From Owenia fusiformis (lineage: Eukaryota; Annelida; Polychaeta; Sabellida; Oweniidae), in NCBI GenBank assembly GCA_903813345.2, contig CAIIXF020000012.1, positions 1,901,318 through 1,965,317 of the forward strand: a DNA stretch of 64,000 nucleotides, written 5' to 3'. Below are positions 35,091-48,100 of the stretch, piece by piece. The notes under the pieces were generated by a model. The model searched no databases. It worked only from the letters and a program-made list of their open reading frames with translations, and was not told where the DNA came from. The first letter of the stretch is position 1. Each line of letters begins with the position of its first letter. The position numbers and the translations under genes are program-made.

Positions 35091-35779
35091 ATGCGGGAAT
35101 ATAATCGATATCTGAGGTGATCATCAGCAATCCCCCGGAATTTTTTCGGTACTTTTTTGAATTCTCGGGATATGCTTTCGCTCTATTTGATAACTATTAA
35201 ATTCATACTCTGCTAAATGTTAAAAGCTGTTGAGTTTTTAAAAAAGAAAAATTGTCGAGGACTTTAAATTGAGATAAACTATTCATGTTTTCATTGTAAT
35301 TATCGTTTGTTATTATTACGTTAGGATTCCTTAAACATCCAATGCATATCTGCTAAGTATAGGATAAATCAATTGTTGAATGCTCGATTTCTGATTGGCG
35401 AATTCGAATTCATGTATGAGAACAATCTTCTATATTGTGGCATATAGACAATTTTCCTTGAACATGAGCTTTGTTTGATTGAACTTTAAAGTCATCATAC
35501 CCAACCTCACTGCAGCTATGAATTTAGATTTAGTCATAACGAAATATTCAATTAAAAAGATCAAAGGATGCCAGTCTAGACATAAGTATAATCCTTTTGA
35601 AATATTACTTTATTTCATTTATCAAAACTTGTTATATAAAAATAAAACATAATGCTGTTATTGTAAAACATTTGATGCTGATTTCGTTATATTTTAAGCT
35701 TAGCATGACCTCCGATGAAGGTAATTAAAGTAAAATCATATTGATTGAAACAAGATAAAAAATATCATAAATTATTTTT
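35091..35779. repeat. Segmental duplication block 3, paralogous to about 62475-62740
   Basis: 35445-35720 matches 62475-62740: TTCCTTGAACATxATGAGCTTTG, ACCAACCTCA-like, CCAGTCTAGACATAAGTATA and CATTTGATGCTGATTT in the same order. 35091-35444 is AT-rich with no feature that I can support. No gene. Confidence 0.6.
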
Positions 35780-36331
35780 ATTACATTTTCAACACTGTAT
35801 ACAAATGATGCAGTTAAATCTTTTTGATGTTGATTACGTTGTGAAGTTTCCAATATTTTTCTCATTATACTGGATGCCGCTTACATTATGAAATCTCCAA
35901 TATTTGTTCATTATCCGATGTCAATTACATTGTAAAGTGCCCAATATCTTCTTCCTTATACCAGATGTTCATTACGTTTGAAGTGTTCAATATTTCCTAT
36001 ATTCCGGTCAGACATAAAGTTGTCATGGACGTCTGCAGTCATATAGCGCCATTTTGTTTTCTTCTGTTCAATGGTTACTGTTCATACGGCATGTAACTAC
36101 AAAAGATAAGTAATATTATTTACTTTTCTAATGAGCAACTGACCGAGGGATATTACAGTATGGATATCTTTGGTTTCATTATTACAACATTGATATCTGT
36201 AGGTCTCATATTAAGGATATCTGTGGATTTAATATTACAAAGTGGATATACTGTATGTGTGTATATTAAAGTATGGATATATGGGGTTCTTATATTACAT
36301 TGTTGACATCTGTGCTTCTTATATTACAGTA
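35780..36331. repeat. Dispersed CA-flank repeat, copy downstream of CA-3
   Basis: Same order as the 20.04 and 26.76 kb copies: GTTGATTACGTTGTGAAG, TCCAATATTTTTCTCATTATACTGGATG, CATATAGCGCCATTTTG, TTCAATGGTTACTG, GCAACTGACCGAGGGATATTACAGTATGG and periodic GGATATxTGTGG units. It is interrupted at 36332 by a foldback element and resumes at 36853 as the large 29-bp array. Confidence 0.7.
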
Positions 36332-36852
36332 TCACTGGTGATCCACTCGATTACGCTGGTTACCAAAACGAACCGTTTTGGTAACAAAATGTCGGAGCGT
36401 CGAAGGCACGATTTTTCTTTTTCCTTATTTCACGCGTTGTAGGCAGAATCCCCACGTCGTTTTTTCTCACAACGTGCATCAGTATCATATGTTTTAGAAA
36501 ATGTACATGTTTGCGAAAAAATAGCTCAGAGGACAACAGAATCGTCGATTTACTTCCTCACTTAAGTTACATAAACGGTTTTTCGAAAAACAGTTAAGAT
36601 CTGCACTTTTAACCCAAACCGTTTATGTAACTTAAGTGAGGAAGTAAATCGACGATTCTGTTGTCTTCTGAACTATTTGTTCGCAAATATGTAAACTTTC
36701 CTAAACGTATGATATAAAAAATGTCGTGGGAATTCTGCCTGCAACGTGTAAAATAAGGAAACGAGAAAAATCGTACCTTCCGGATGTTCCGACATTTTGT
36801 TACCAAAACGGTTCGTTTTGGTAACCAGCGTAATCGAGTGGATCACCAGTGA
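36332..36852. mobile_element. Foldback element (521 bp), two inverted ~250-bp arms, GTA duplication
   Basis: Begins TCACTGGTGATCCACTCGAT and ends with the exact inverse, with about 250-base inverted arms that include TTACCAAAACGxxxCGTTTTGGTAAC and ACTTAAGTTACATAAACGG, and an asymmetric spacer near 36585-36615. GTA borders both sides (36329-36331, 36853-36855); joining the flanks restores the periodic ACAGTATGGATAT unit. The single arm alone, followed by a different tail, is found at 47991-48366, so this looks like a head-to-head dimer of that element's left half. Confidence 0.75.
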
Positions 36853-37775
36853 GTATGGATATGTGGTTCTCATTTTACAGTATGAATATATGTGGTTCTC
36901 ATTTTACAATATATATATATGTGGTTCTCATTTCACAATATGGATACTTGTGGTTCTCATTCTGCACTATGGATATATGTGGTTCTTATTTTACAATATA
37001 TATATGTGGTTCTCATTTCACAATATGGATACTTGTGGTTCTCATTCTGCACTATGGATATGTGGTTCTTATTTTACAATATATATATATGTGGTTCTCA
37101 TTTCACAATATGGATACTTGTGGTTCTCATTCTACACTATGGATATATGTGGTTCTTATTTTACAATATATATATATGTGGTTCTCATTTCACAATATGG
37201 ATACTTGTGGTTCTCATTTCACAATATGGATACTTGTGGTTCTCATTCTGCACTATGGATATGTGGTTCTTATTTTACAATATATATATATGTGGTTCTC
37301 ATTTCACAATATGGATACTTGTGGTTCTCATTCTGCACTATGGATATGTGGTTCTTATTTTACAATATGGATACTTGTGGATCTCATTCTACACTATGGA
37401 TATATGTGGTTCTTATTTTACAATATGGATACTTGTGGATCTCATTCTACACTATGGATATATGTGGTTCTTATTTTACAATATATATATATGTGGTTCT
37501 CATTTCACAATATGGATACTTGTGGTTCTCATTCTGCACTATGGATATATGTGGTTCTTATTTTACAATATATATATATGTGGTTCTCATTTCACAATAC
37601 GGATACTTGTGGTTCTCATTCTACACTATGGATATATGCGGTTCTTATTTTACAATATATATATGTGGTTCTCATTTCACAATATGGATACTTGTGGATC
37701 TCATTCTACACTATGGATATATGCGGTTCTTATTTTACGGTATGGATATATGTGGTTCTTATATGCAGTGAACTC
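36853..37775. repeat. 29-bp minisatellite, about 30 units, open in all three forward frames
   Basis: Units alternate between TATGGATACTTGTGGTTCTC-type, TATGGATATATGTGGTTCTT-type and TATATATATATGTGGTTCTC-type variants, each ending ATTxTACAC/ATTTTACAA; most are 29 bases, some shorter by 2-4. Variants recur in a higher-order order of about three units (~87 bases). As 29 is not a multiple of three and no unit contains a stop, all three forward frames are open for about 300 codons. I read these frames as repeat artefacts: low-complexity Tyr/Trp/Phe/Ile peptides, no homologue known to me, no splice context. Confidence 0.9.
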
Positions 37776-39129
37776 GGAGATTGTTGAAAGTGCATCATGA
37801 AGTATAGTCGCCGGTATATCCAGAAGCACTCGTTGGAATAATCTGCGCAAATGGACTATATTTCCTAAGATATTTTAGTCCGTTTGCTAGAACTGGGTGT
37901 CCGGGGCGGACTTTAAATACCAAATTATGGTCTCTAACTAGTTACACCAGACTGTATTTTCTGGTTATAAATGTCCAACTAGTCATACCGGACCATATTT
38001 TCTGGTTATAAATGTCCATGGATATATATGTATATAAATGAAGTCTGTGTATAATTAATAGTTCATTGACATACAAGACTGTTCACGTAATACTGCTATG
38101 TCACCCAAAACCAAGGGAATTTACTCTTTCACAAACAAAAAAATCAAACGGGCGTGATGATTTCCGTGGTGTTATATCTCTAGTAATGATTCAAGTCAAT
38201 GAATCGAGTGCAATTATGCATGACAATATGCTCACATATTCTAATATAAGTTATTTAAAATGTATATACTACAAATGGGACTATACTGCCCAGTTTTTAT
38301 AGTCTCCAGACAAATGTAAATAGACGACATAGTCCCCCTGGACGTATGTAACTAGAAAAATAAGGATAAGTTGTTTCGGGGACAGAGGGAACCAGAAAAT
38401 ATAGTCCGCTTGGACATGTACATCTAGAAAATTAAGAATACGTAATCTCATGGACAGAATTAACTAGAAATTATGGTCACCTGTACGTGCATTAATATTA
38501 AAACTAATCTCATGAAAACGAGGAAACGAATAGTTCCATTTTATGTATAATATAATAAAGAAAAAAACAGTATAGAGTGGGAGTCGATCCACACCATAGG
38601 CAACAGCCAGAAGACTGTTCTAACCACTATACTAAGGGGGATTGGATGCAAGCATTGTTTTAATTCATTGATAACATATCAAATAATTATATATTACAGT
38701 ACTACTATAGTACGACATCTATACATTTAAAAATAAAGATAACATAACGTATTTATAGTCCGTCAGTATGTATAGTCCTCGGTTATATTGTTGACTAATA
38801 CAGAAAATATGGCCCGGTTAGGACCACACACCCTAGGACACCATGGTCCCCCGGACCATATATTCAGGGAGATTATATTTACTCTGACACCTGGTTTCCA
38901 GGATTATATCGCAGCCCTAGAATTCACTTCTATTCGTTTTCGTTTAGCTCTTTACTGTTAACTAATATGGGGGGATTTGAAGAATATTTCATATTTTATT
39001 TTGAAGGTATGCATAAAAAGGTAGAGCGGGTATGGTCGACAGAATCCAACATGGTCAAAAAATGTTTACACACGTTAAAACTAAGAAAATGTTTAAAATC
39101 CAACTGTCCATGGGTTTCGATCGATCGAC
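37776..39129. other. CA-3 downstream flank; 44-bp tandem duplication and tRNA-like remnant
   Basis: 37940-38030 contains two tandem ~44-base units with ATTTTCTGGTTATAAATGTCC; weaker relatives (ACTAGAAAATTAAG-type) continue to about 38480. A minus-strand AATAAA at 38995-39000 is a plausible poly(A) signal for CA-3, about 130 bases after its stop. No protein gene is recognised. Confidence 0.5.
38571..38640 (-). other. tRNA-like remnant or SINE head
   Basis: On the minus strand, TTAGTATAGTGGTTAGAAC fits a polymerase III A box, and GGATCGACTCC, about 35 bases later, fits a B box with one mismatch. A five-pair anticodon-like stem AACAG/CTGTT encloses an eight-base loop, one too many for a standard tRNA. 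This is probably a tRNA pseudogene or SINE head; no T-run terminator is adjacent. Confidence 0.45.
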
Positions 39130-42100
39130 TCACCAGTTTTTGTTTACAGTTCTTCCGTTCAAGGGTTGAACTTCTCTAAAGTTGTCCACAATGTTGTCTC
39201 CGTGTTCACTCAGTAACGTCCTGAACTGTGCAATCTGGAACCAAATAGTAACTGAGTAAATAAACAAACTCGGCCAGGTTTTAAACCGCTGCCTCTACAT
39301 TGTGACGATGTCGCCTCCAATGTCATATTTGATACAGTGTCACATTTGATCTTGTCCAAGTGTGACAGGAATCACACACGGCCCTCGCTCGACGTGATTG
39401 AGGAACATATTTACAATATATGAACATTGAGAGAAAGCTATCCAATATATGCTTGTTGCTAAAATGATTTTTTGAATGTAGTAAGCTTTAATTATATATA
39501 CAGGGCGTTCAGTAAGTAAAGCTAATTTTGCTCTCTCTTTTTTCAGTGGAGAAGCATCAGACACTTTTCTAACTATCCTGAAAAAATGATCAAGATATAA
39601 TGAATAACAGCAAAATGGTGGTTGTCATAGTAACGCGAATACGGGTTCTGCGGAGCAATTTTATAAGTTCACAGCATAGTAGATTTTGTTAACGTTAGTT
39701 TCTGTCCTGTCTATATTTCAACCATAGTTCTGTGGCTACTCCACATTTCTACTTTCAAGTTAGCATTCTATTTCATGTTCAAAGTAGTTCCCCTTAGCTT
39801 TCACACACAGCTGATGTCGTTCTATCCACTTCTGATATATCCTGTGGAAGCCATCTGGAAAATTCTTTGTCAGCGAACGTTGAACAGCATTCTGAAGCTC
39901 ATTGATATTTGCGTGGATCTTACCACGCAGATCATTTTTCAAACATGGAAATACCCCAAAATCGCACGGTGCCTTGTCAGGAGAATACGCTGACTGGCCT
40001 TGAACCTCCATCTCCAGCGTTTTCTGGATAGTATCCTGCACCATTTGCGACCTATGCGATGGCGCATTATCTTGATGGAATATGTAGGAGTTGAGAGTCC
40101 TATGGGGCCTCTTCTTGCGAATCGCGTTCACAAGATGGCGCCGCAGCACCTGAAAATGAAATGTGAATTTGATCATTTGATGTTTAAGTTAAAATGTTTT
40201 CTTTGTATTATTTTAGAGGTAGACCTAGTACTCAAACCAAGCTAATTATTAGAAAGATATATTTCATAAAATGTAATTACCATGGCATAATATTTCTTGT
40301 TAACAGTCTGCCCTTCTGGCACGGCATGAGCCAACAATGGACCTTCGATGTCTATAAAAATGATAAACATGACTTTCCCCGCTGATGCTCCAAGAGCTAG
40401 CTTTGCAACGATCCCCACGGGTGTTGGAGAGTTCTTTGTTCGCCACGCACTGTTCTGTCTTGTACTATTTGGCTCAAAGTATCGAACAAAAGTTTCATCA
40501 CAAGTGAGAAGATTGTTTAGAAAGTCCTCTCCCTCATCTTTGTAACGGCGCAAGAATGCAACTGAATCTTCCAGGCGATTTCTACGCTGCTCGTCGGCCA
40601 GATTCTTTGGTACCCATTTCGCAGACACCAAGGACATATTTAGAGAATTGTGAATCAGATAATGTACCCATCCTAGGCTGATATTGGTTAGTTCTGAGAG
40701 TTCACTTACAGTTATACTGCGGTCTTCATCTAACAATTGCCTCAAATGATTCATGTTAGCCTCTTTGGTTAGAAGTTTTGGCCTCCCTGACCTTGGCTCA
40801 TCACTTGTTGTTTTTCTCCCCTTTTGGAATTTCTGATACCATTTGTAGATTGTGTACTTAGGCACACTGTCCCCATATGCTTTTTGGATATCCCTAATGG
40901 TATCCTGCTTGGATTTCCCTAGCAACACATTGTATCTGATGCTACTTCTCAATTGTTGTTTCATTTCATTGTTCATTTTGCTTCCATTGGCAATCCTGGC
41001 AGCCATGATTTTGATGATGTCATGGAGCAGTGTCTGATGGATCATTCTGGATCATTCCATCTGTTGTATCATCTGTCTGTGATGTCATAGACTACTGTTG
41101 CCATGGTATCATATTTGTGTATGTTGTTGTTATGTTTGTCGTGACTTTCAGCCATAGCAAACAAAGACATATGCAGCATTAATCTTAATCAATTTCATTG
41201 CATTATAACATTTTTATTAAAGTAAGAAATTGCTCCGCAGAACCCGTATTCACGTTACTATGACAACCATTGTTTTGCTATTATTCATCATATCTTATTT
41301 AATTTTTCAGGGTAGTTAAAAAAAATGTCAACTGTTTCTTCACTGAAAATTTGAAAGATAAATAACAAAAAATAAAAGTTTGAGAGCAAAATTAACTTTA
41401 CTTACTGAACGCCCTGTACTAGTGGTTTCTTAATTAATACCTGGGATTCCGATATCTTTATTGTTTCCTTAAATACTGTCCACTTAACAAACTGAGTGTA
41501 AGGTGGAGTGGTCAGTGAGCCGAAGTACCTATAGAACTCAGACTTATGACTAGGCAACAGATCTTGGAGGTTAAAGTTGTTTATGGTTGTCTTCTCGTCT
41601 AAAATCAATTTTAAACCGCAGCGTTAACATGACAAAATGTTTCAACACTTTTTGATTTTTATTCATGAAAAAAACATTTGAAATCAGGTACATTAACCAT
41701 GGGCTTTCAAGAGAGCCCATGCATTATTATATACAATTTTGCTTTGAAGTGCTATAATTATCACACATTTCAGAATTTTCATTTTATCAACTTTTTTCAA
41801 CACTTGCAACATATGCACACATTGTCAGATGGCAATCATTTGTCTGTATGTTTTCATAGTAAATTCAAGAAAAACATATTAGTCCCTGATCTGGTCCCTC
41901 TGAATACAAGTTTTGTTGTCCGGTACTGCCCCACATGAAATGATTGTACCGTTTGATAGAACAGACTTCCCTCATTAAGAAATTAAAACACCTCTTATAT
42001 TGATAGAAACGGGGGCAAAAGGCACCAAAATGGGGTTAGACAAGGTGGCATTCTGAAATCTCATTTTCTTGCCATCACGATTCCAGGAAAACAACCAGAT

Positions 42101-45100
42101 GGATTTACTTCAAATTGTCACACATGTTAAATGGTAAGAAGTTCTAGAGCTGATTAACTTTCCGGCGGCCATCTTGCATTCTGGCGGCCATCTTGGAATT
42201 TTTTTAGATAAATATTGTCATCGCGATTCAAAAAAAACACTTTACAGATGTACTTCAAATGTTCACACATGTTACATGGTAAGAAGTCCAAGAGCTCATT
42301 CGTTTCCGATGGCCATTTTGAATTCTGGCGGCCATCTTGGAAGTTTTAAGATAAATCTTGTCATCACGATTTCAGGAAAACCAAACGGATTTACTTCAAA
42401 TTTTCACACATGTTACATGGTAAGAAGTTCTAACGCTGAATAACTTTTCAGCGGCCATCTTGCATTTTGGAAGCTATCTTGAAAGTTTTTTAATAAATCT
42501 TGTCATCCCGATACCAGGAAAACCACTGAACAGATTTACTTCAACTTTGCACACACGTTACATGGTAAGAAGTCCTAGAGCTCATTCGTTTTCCTGTGGC
42601 CATCTTGCATTCTGGTGGCCATCTTGGAAGTTTTAAGATAAATTTTGTCATCGCGATTTCAGAAAAACCAAACGAATTTACTTCAAATTTTCACACATGT
42701 TACATGGTAAGAAGTTTTAGAGCTGATTAACTTTTCGGTGGCCATCTTGCATTCTGGTGACCATCTAAAAAGTTTTTAGATGAATCTTGTCATCGCAATT
42801 CCAGGAAAATTTCTTAACATATTTACTTCAAATTTTCACAAGTGTTACATGGTACGAAGTCCAAGAGCTCATTCGTTTTCCGGTGGCCAGTTTGCATTCT
42901 GGTGGCCATCTTGGAAGTTTTAAGATAAATCTTGTCATCGCGATTTCAGGAAAACCAAACGAATTTACTTCAAATTTTCACACATGTTACATGGTAAGAA
43001 GTTCTAGAGCTGATTAACTTTTTGGCGGCCATCTTGCATTCTGGTGGCCATCTTGGAAGTTTTTGGATAAATCTTGTCATCGTGATTCCAGAAAAAAACC
43101 TTAGCAGATTTACTTCAAATTTTCACACATGTTACATGGTATGAAATTCTAGAGCTGATTAACTTTTCGGTGGCCATCTTGCATTCTGGTGGCCATATTG
43201 GAAGTTTTAGATAAATCTTGTCATCGTGATTCCAAGAGAACCACTTCACAGTTTTACTTAAAATTTTCACACATGTTACATGGTATGAAGTTATAGAGCT
43301 GATCAACTTTCCGGTAGCCATCTTGCATTCTGGCAGCCATCTTGAAGTTTTTAGATAAATCATGTCATCGTGATTCCAGAAAAACCACTTAACAGATTTG
43401 CTTCTAATTTTACACATGATACATGGTAAGAAGTTCTACAGCTGATCAATTTTTCGATGGCCATTTTGCATTCTAGCAGCCATCTTGAACGATTTTAGAT
43501 AAATCTTGTCATCGTTATTCCAGGAAAACAACTTAACTGATTTTCTTGAAATTTTTACACATGGTACATGGTAAGAAGTTCTAGAACTTTTCGGCGGCCA
43601 TCTTGCTTTCTGTGTCATCAAGTCCACACTGCTATGTTATAGGTACGATATTGTTCACCATGTGCCTTGTTTACTCTGCGTTTGTACTTTTTAGAACTTA
43701 TAAAGGTCTCGTGACATGGTGAACAGTGAAAAGTTGTCCATACATATAGGCCACATACATATATTTTCTCTTAAAAGAGCTTAAAAGAGAGTAATATACT
43801 AGTACTCGGATCAATGCCAATTAAGCATACATTACACTCTAAAAAATCACTGTGCATTGTTGAATTTCAAAGAAATGTTTGACGTTTTCAATAATCTTTT
43901 TTATTGATGAAAGGTAATGTAGTTATTTATTCTAAAAATTTGATTGTTGTCAAACACAAAATGCATTTGTGTGGTATAAAGTACAGAAACAGAGTAAAAG
44001 GTTATATTTTAGAATATCACTTTGTGTTACCCCATTGAAGCGGCAGTTTCCCATGTTTCTATTAATATAGAAGATTATATCATACAAGATATGCATTTAT
44101 GTCAAATTATTACAGAAGCATAGTAAACGTTGTCTTTAGAATACCACCTTGTGTAAACTCACTTTACCTAGTGCCTTTCGCCCCCATTTCTATCAATATA
44201 TCGAGGTTTTAAAAATAATTTGATACCATAAACGAAATATGCACTTATGTTGTATAAAATAAAGAAGTAGTGAAAAGTTGTCTTCAGAATGCAACCTTGC
44301 GTAACCCCATTTTAGTGCATTTTGCCCCTGTTTTTATCAATATAAAATCTGTTTTCTTTATAAGGGAAGTCTGTTCTATCAAACAGTACAATCATTTTTG
44401 TGGGAAAGTATAAACACAAAATCATATTTGTGGTATAAAGTACAAAGCATATGGTGAACAAGATCGTACCTAAAACATACATGTAGCAGTGTGGCCCAGA
44501 AAGTGTTAAGTGTTTTTTCTGGAATCGCGATGCCAAGATATATCTAAAAAATCCAACATGGCCGCCAGAATGCAAGATGGCCGCCGGAAAGTTATCAGCT
44601 CTAGAACTTCTTACTATGTAACATCTGTGAAAATTTGAAGTAAATCCATCTAGTGGTTTTCCTGGAATTGTGATGACAAGAAAATGAGACTTCAGAATGC
44701 CACCTTGTCTAACCCCTTTTTGGTGCCTTTTGCCCCTGTTTCTATCAATGAATATAAGATGTGTTTTCTTTATGAGGGAAGTCTGTTCTTTCAAACGGTA
44801 CAATCATTTTATGTGGGAAAGTACCGGACAACAAAACCCCTTTTCTAGAGCCCTTTTGGATATCAGATCAGGGACTATATAATAGAACATAACTAAAGTT
44901 TCTACAAACGACCATAAACTGTAGCAATGTTTTACAAACGCCGATCTCAGATGCCTGTTTAAACGAAATGAAAAGCGGATATAGAAAGCAACAGTGATTT
45001 TGAGCGAGTATAAGATAATATGAAAGATTATTAACAGTAATGTCTTACACTGTACCTGGCATTTTGATTAGGCTCAGTCCTGTAATTATGTCATTCCATG

Positions 45101-48100
45101 CTGCATTGTCTGTGCCACTTATCTATATGTACATGGGTACGATGAATACGCAAATAAGTGAACAAAAACATAGTAATGTATACAAAATATTGAAAACCTG
45201 TAAAATAGAAACATATATGTAAAGATGTGATGATTGTATGCTATATTTGAAACTATAGTTCGTAGTACGCCAAAACGCCAGTGCGTAGTGTTGAAAAGTA
45301 GGAATAAAAAATTTCCTATGTTCTTTATGGTACGTTTATGGAGCTCCTCCGCACCCAATATTTAGAGGGGGCTCATATCTGAAAAACATTTCCGAATTTT
45401 TATAAAATCACACAGATACTGCCTGGCTTCCAAGATGCAAAAATAATTTGTATAGATAGTGTACCTTGAACACCATTTTTTATGAATGCTGGGGACTCAG
45501 TATTAAAAGGATAATTTCAAAATATATAGGTCTGGGAAAGGTTTAAGGCACACTGCGTCGCTATAGAATGAATTGCGCTACTATTTTCACAATTGTATTG
45601 ATATTTGGTGTCAAATACACATATCTTGGTATATTTGAAGTCCCAAAACGGCTTAGTTTCAGAAATATCCCAAATTTAAATTCAAAAATGACCGTTAGCT
45701 CCGCACCCTCCGCTCATTTGCTCCGCACCCAATATTTCCCACAGGCTCTGTCTGCATAGGGTGCATTAGCAAAGTGAGAATGATTTGTGTCGAGATTTAA
45801 AAGATAGGCTTTCCAAGGTGATTTTAAATGATGAAAATCATTCGAACATTTTAAAGCACATTAAAAAGGTATCAGGGATTTAAAGCTTGCATATAAAATC
45901 GAAACGCCAACCTATACGTATGACCAATTATCCATACAAATGCATCGCTTTAGTATTTCCGTTCACATTTAGGTTGTGAAAAACATTGCAAGCTTAAAAT
46001 CTCTGTTTTCATAAAATGACATTTTACGAGCATAAAATAGGCGTTTTGATATAGAATATTGACACAATTGTATCATTTTTTGGCGGGATTTTTGGCGTAG
46101 TGTTGAATTTACACCTTCCTACGCCCCTGGTAGACAATGCAAAGTTTTAACAGCCACCCTTTATTATGTAAATCTACATTCAGTTAACCTTCTAAAATCA
46201 TTACGTCATGAGAGAAAAATGAATAGGACCTAGCAAGCAAATGTCAAGGGGTGCGAATTTTTGGGTTTGCATCACTGCAAGCGAAGCGAGTCCCCAATAA
46301 AGAGAACGTAGGAAATTCTAAACATTTCAAACTCTCCCTGACTACGCCCATGAATGAAGTTTAGGAAATTTTAAACTTTGTGAAGTTTCTATCAATTACC
46401 CCCTGAAAAATGAAAGGTCAGGTCTTGTCTTAATACTAAAAATGTACCTCGAAGAAAAAGCCAAGGACGGCAATCTCGGCACAAGTTGAAGTACCAAACT
46501 TCTTCTTCGCTACAATATGCATCTACGAAAACCAAAAACATATGGAATATCAATTAAAACATTTTTGAAACATTCTCCCTGAGAAGGTTCATAAAAAGGA
46601 CACATAAAACTACTTCAGTGGAGTTTCAAAGGTTTTTTGGCTACTCGGTACTAATGGTGCCTATACAATTTACTTTATGTGGGAGGGCCAAATATTTGAC
46701 CTAAAAATTTCTTGGCAACTTTTTGAGATGCCCATCGTAGGTGGGGGCTGTCACTGCGTTATATCAAACATGCTGATAACATATTTCCAAATAACAAAAT
46801 AATGCATTTAGTACCTCCATTGGGTATCGTTGTCCGTCAATCGTGTGCTCTGAGCCTCTTGTCGAGTCCTCTCCCCAATGAAAATGGGCTTGAAGTACGC
46901 TATATGCACCCAAAAGACCCACTAGAATAGTATAATCGCATTTATCCAATTCCAGTTGAGCTGAAAGTCAAGTTCTTAAAATACTCATGGGCGCAAACAA
47001 ATCAACTTGGGGAAGGCTGTGCGCATGCGTTTCATTTATGACTAAATTACTAGTAGTTTGTCGTAATTAAAAATTATAACGATTATGAACACGTGAGCTA
47101 ATAAAATTATTTATAAACTCTATTTCTCTGCTTGCCCAATAAAATGTGCTTTTATAAAAAGCAACCCGTATACATGTAGTACTATTATTATAATAATTAT
47201 ATTATTTAAATTTTATTATACAAGTGTTAAAAGTTAACATATTGCATGTCAAATACAATCATAAAGTAAACTAAAACACTACCAGCCGGTTCGACACATA
47301 ATCGTATAGTTACCAGTATGACCTCCTTCATTCACTAGATGTACATCCTCGCATGTCTTTTTTGGAATATATATAAGGCTCAACTTCAAGCATTTAGTTT
47401 CAGATGTTTCTATGTCAATTGGTGACTGCCTTTCAGCTGGGAGTCCATCACATTCACTCTCTCCTTGTGGGATAATAAAGAAAACAATGTAATATATTGA
47501 CGTTCGTTTTTATTTAATCGGATGCACATTACCATATATTCTGCCAGGAGTGTATATAAACCAACCTGAGATGGTACCCACAAATAAAAGAGCATATTGG
47601 GAGTTGGAGTCGACCTTGCAGATTAGTTAACAACAATTTAATTTAATTTAGTTTTTTCAGTGGCACATAATTTTGTTGTTAACAAATATAAAAAAAGGGA
47701 GACCATCCAAACTTGGAGTTTTTATTTAACTTTGAAATATTAATTAGAAAAATGTAAGTGTTACACAACCTGTTGCGTAGTATTGTATTATGTTATTTGT
47801 ATACGTGTATCTTTCATTAGGAAATAATAAATAATTTTTTTAAAAAAAGAAAAAACAACAACAACAATTTATGATCACCAGGAGTCAATTTTGGATGAAG
47901 AGTTTCTTCAACTTTCTAATATAACCACAGCTCGTTCTATTGTGTTGCTACCTAGTGGGTTTAATGTAACATAATGTATGTTTATCTGTCTCACTGGTGA
48001 TCCACTCGATTACGCTGGTTACCGAAACGGTTCGTTTTGGTAACAAAATGTCGGAACGTCGAAGGTACGACTTTTCTTTTCTTCCTTATTTCACACGTTG

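Larger units (their letters stand above)
41880..44877. mobile_element. 3.0-kb inverted-repeat element in CA-3 intron 6, carrying two minisatellites
   Basis: Ends TAGTCCCTGAT (41880) and ATCAGGGACTA (to 44877), with extended inverted similarity of roughly 300 bases: TTGTTGTCCGGTACT, GATTGTACCGTTTGATAGAACAGACTTCCCTCAT, GGGGCAAAAGGCACCAAAAxGGGGTTAGACAAGGTGGCATTCTGAA. TAT borders both ends. The interior consists of a 144-bp array (42190-43610) and a ~145-bp array (43990-44350). No transposase. The CTTxxGAAxTTAC-type words of the first array also occur in the inverse arm at 44520-44690. Confidence 0.7.

Noticed and set aside
36853-37775. CRISPR-like look of the short regular repeat
   Set aside because: Units are head-to-tail without unique spacers, and the genome is clearly eukaryotic.
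36797-37800. Three overlapping forward open frames of 302-324 codons, the longest in the window
   Set aside because: All three coincide with the 29-bp minisatellite; the products are the same aromatic repeat in three phases with no domain or splice context, so they are repeat artefacts.
43115-43417. 100-codon minus-strand frame in the 144-bp array
   Set aside because: A 144-base unit is a multiple of three, so a stop-free phase persists across units; the peptide is purely repetitive.
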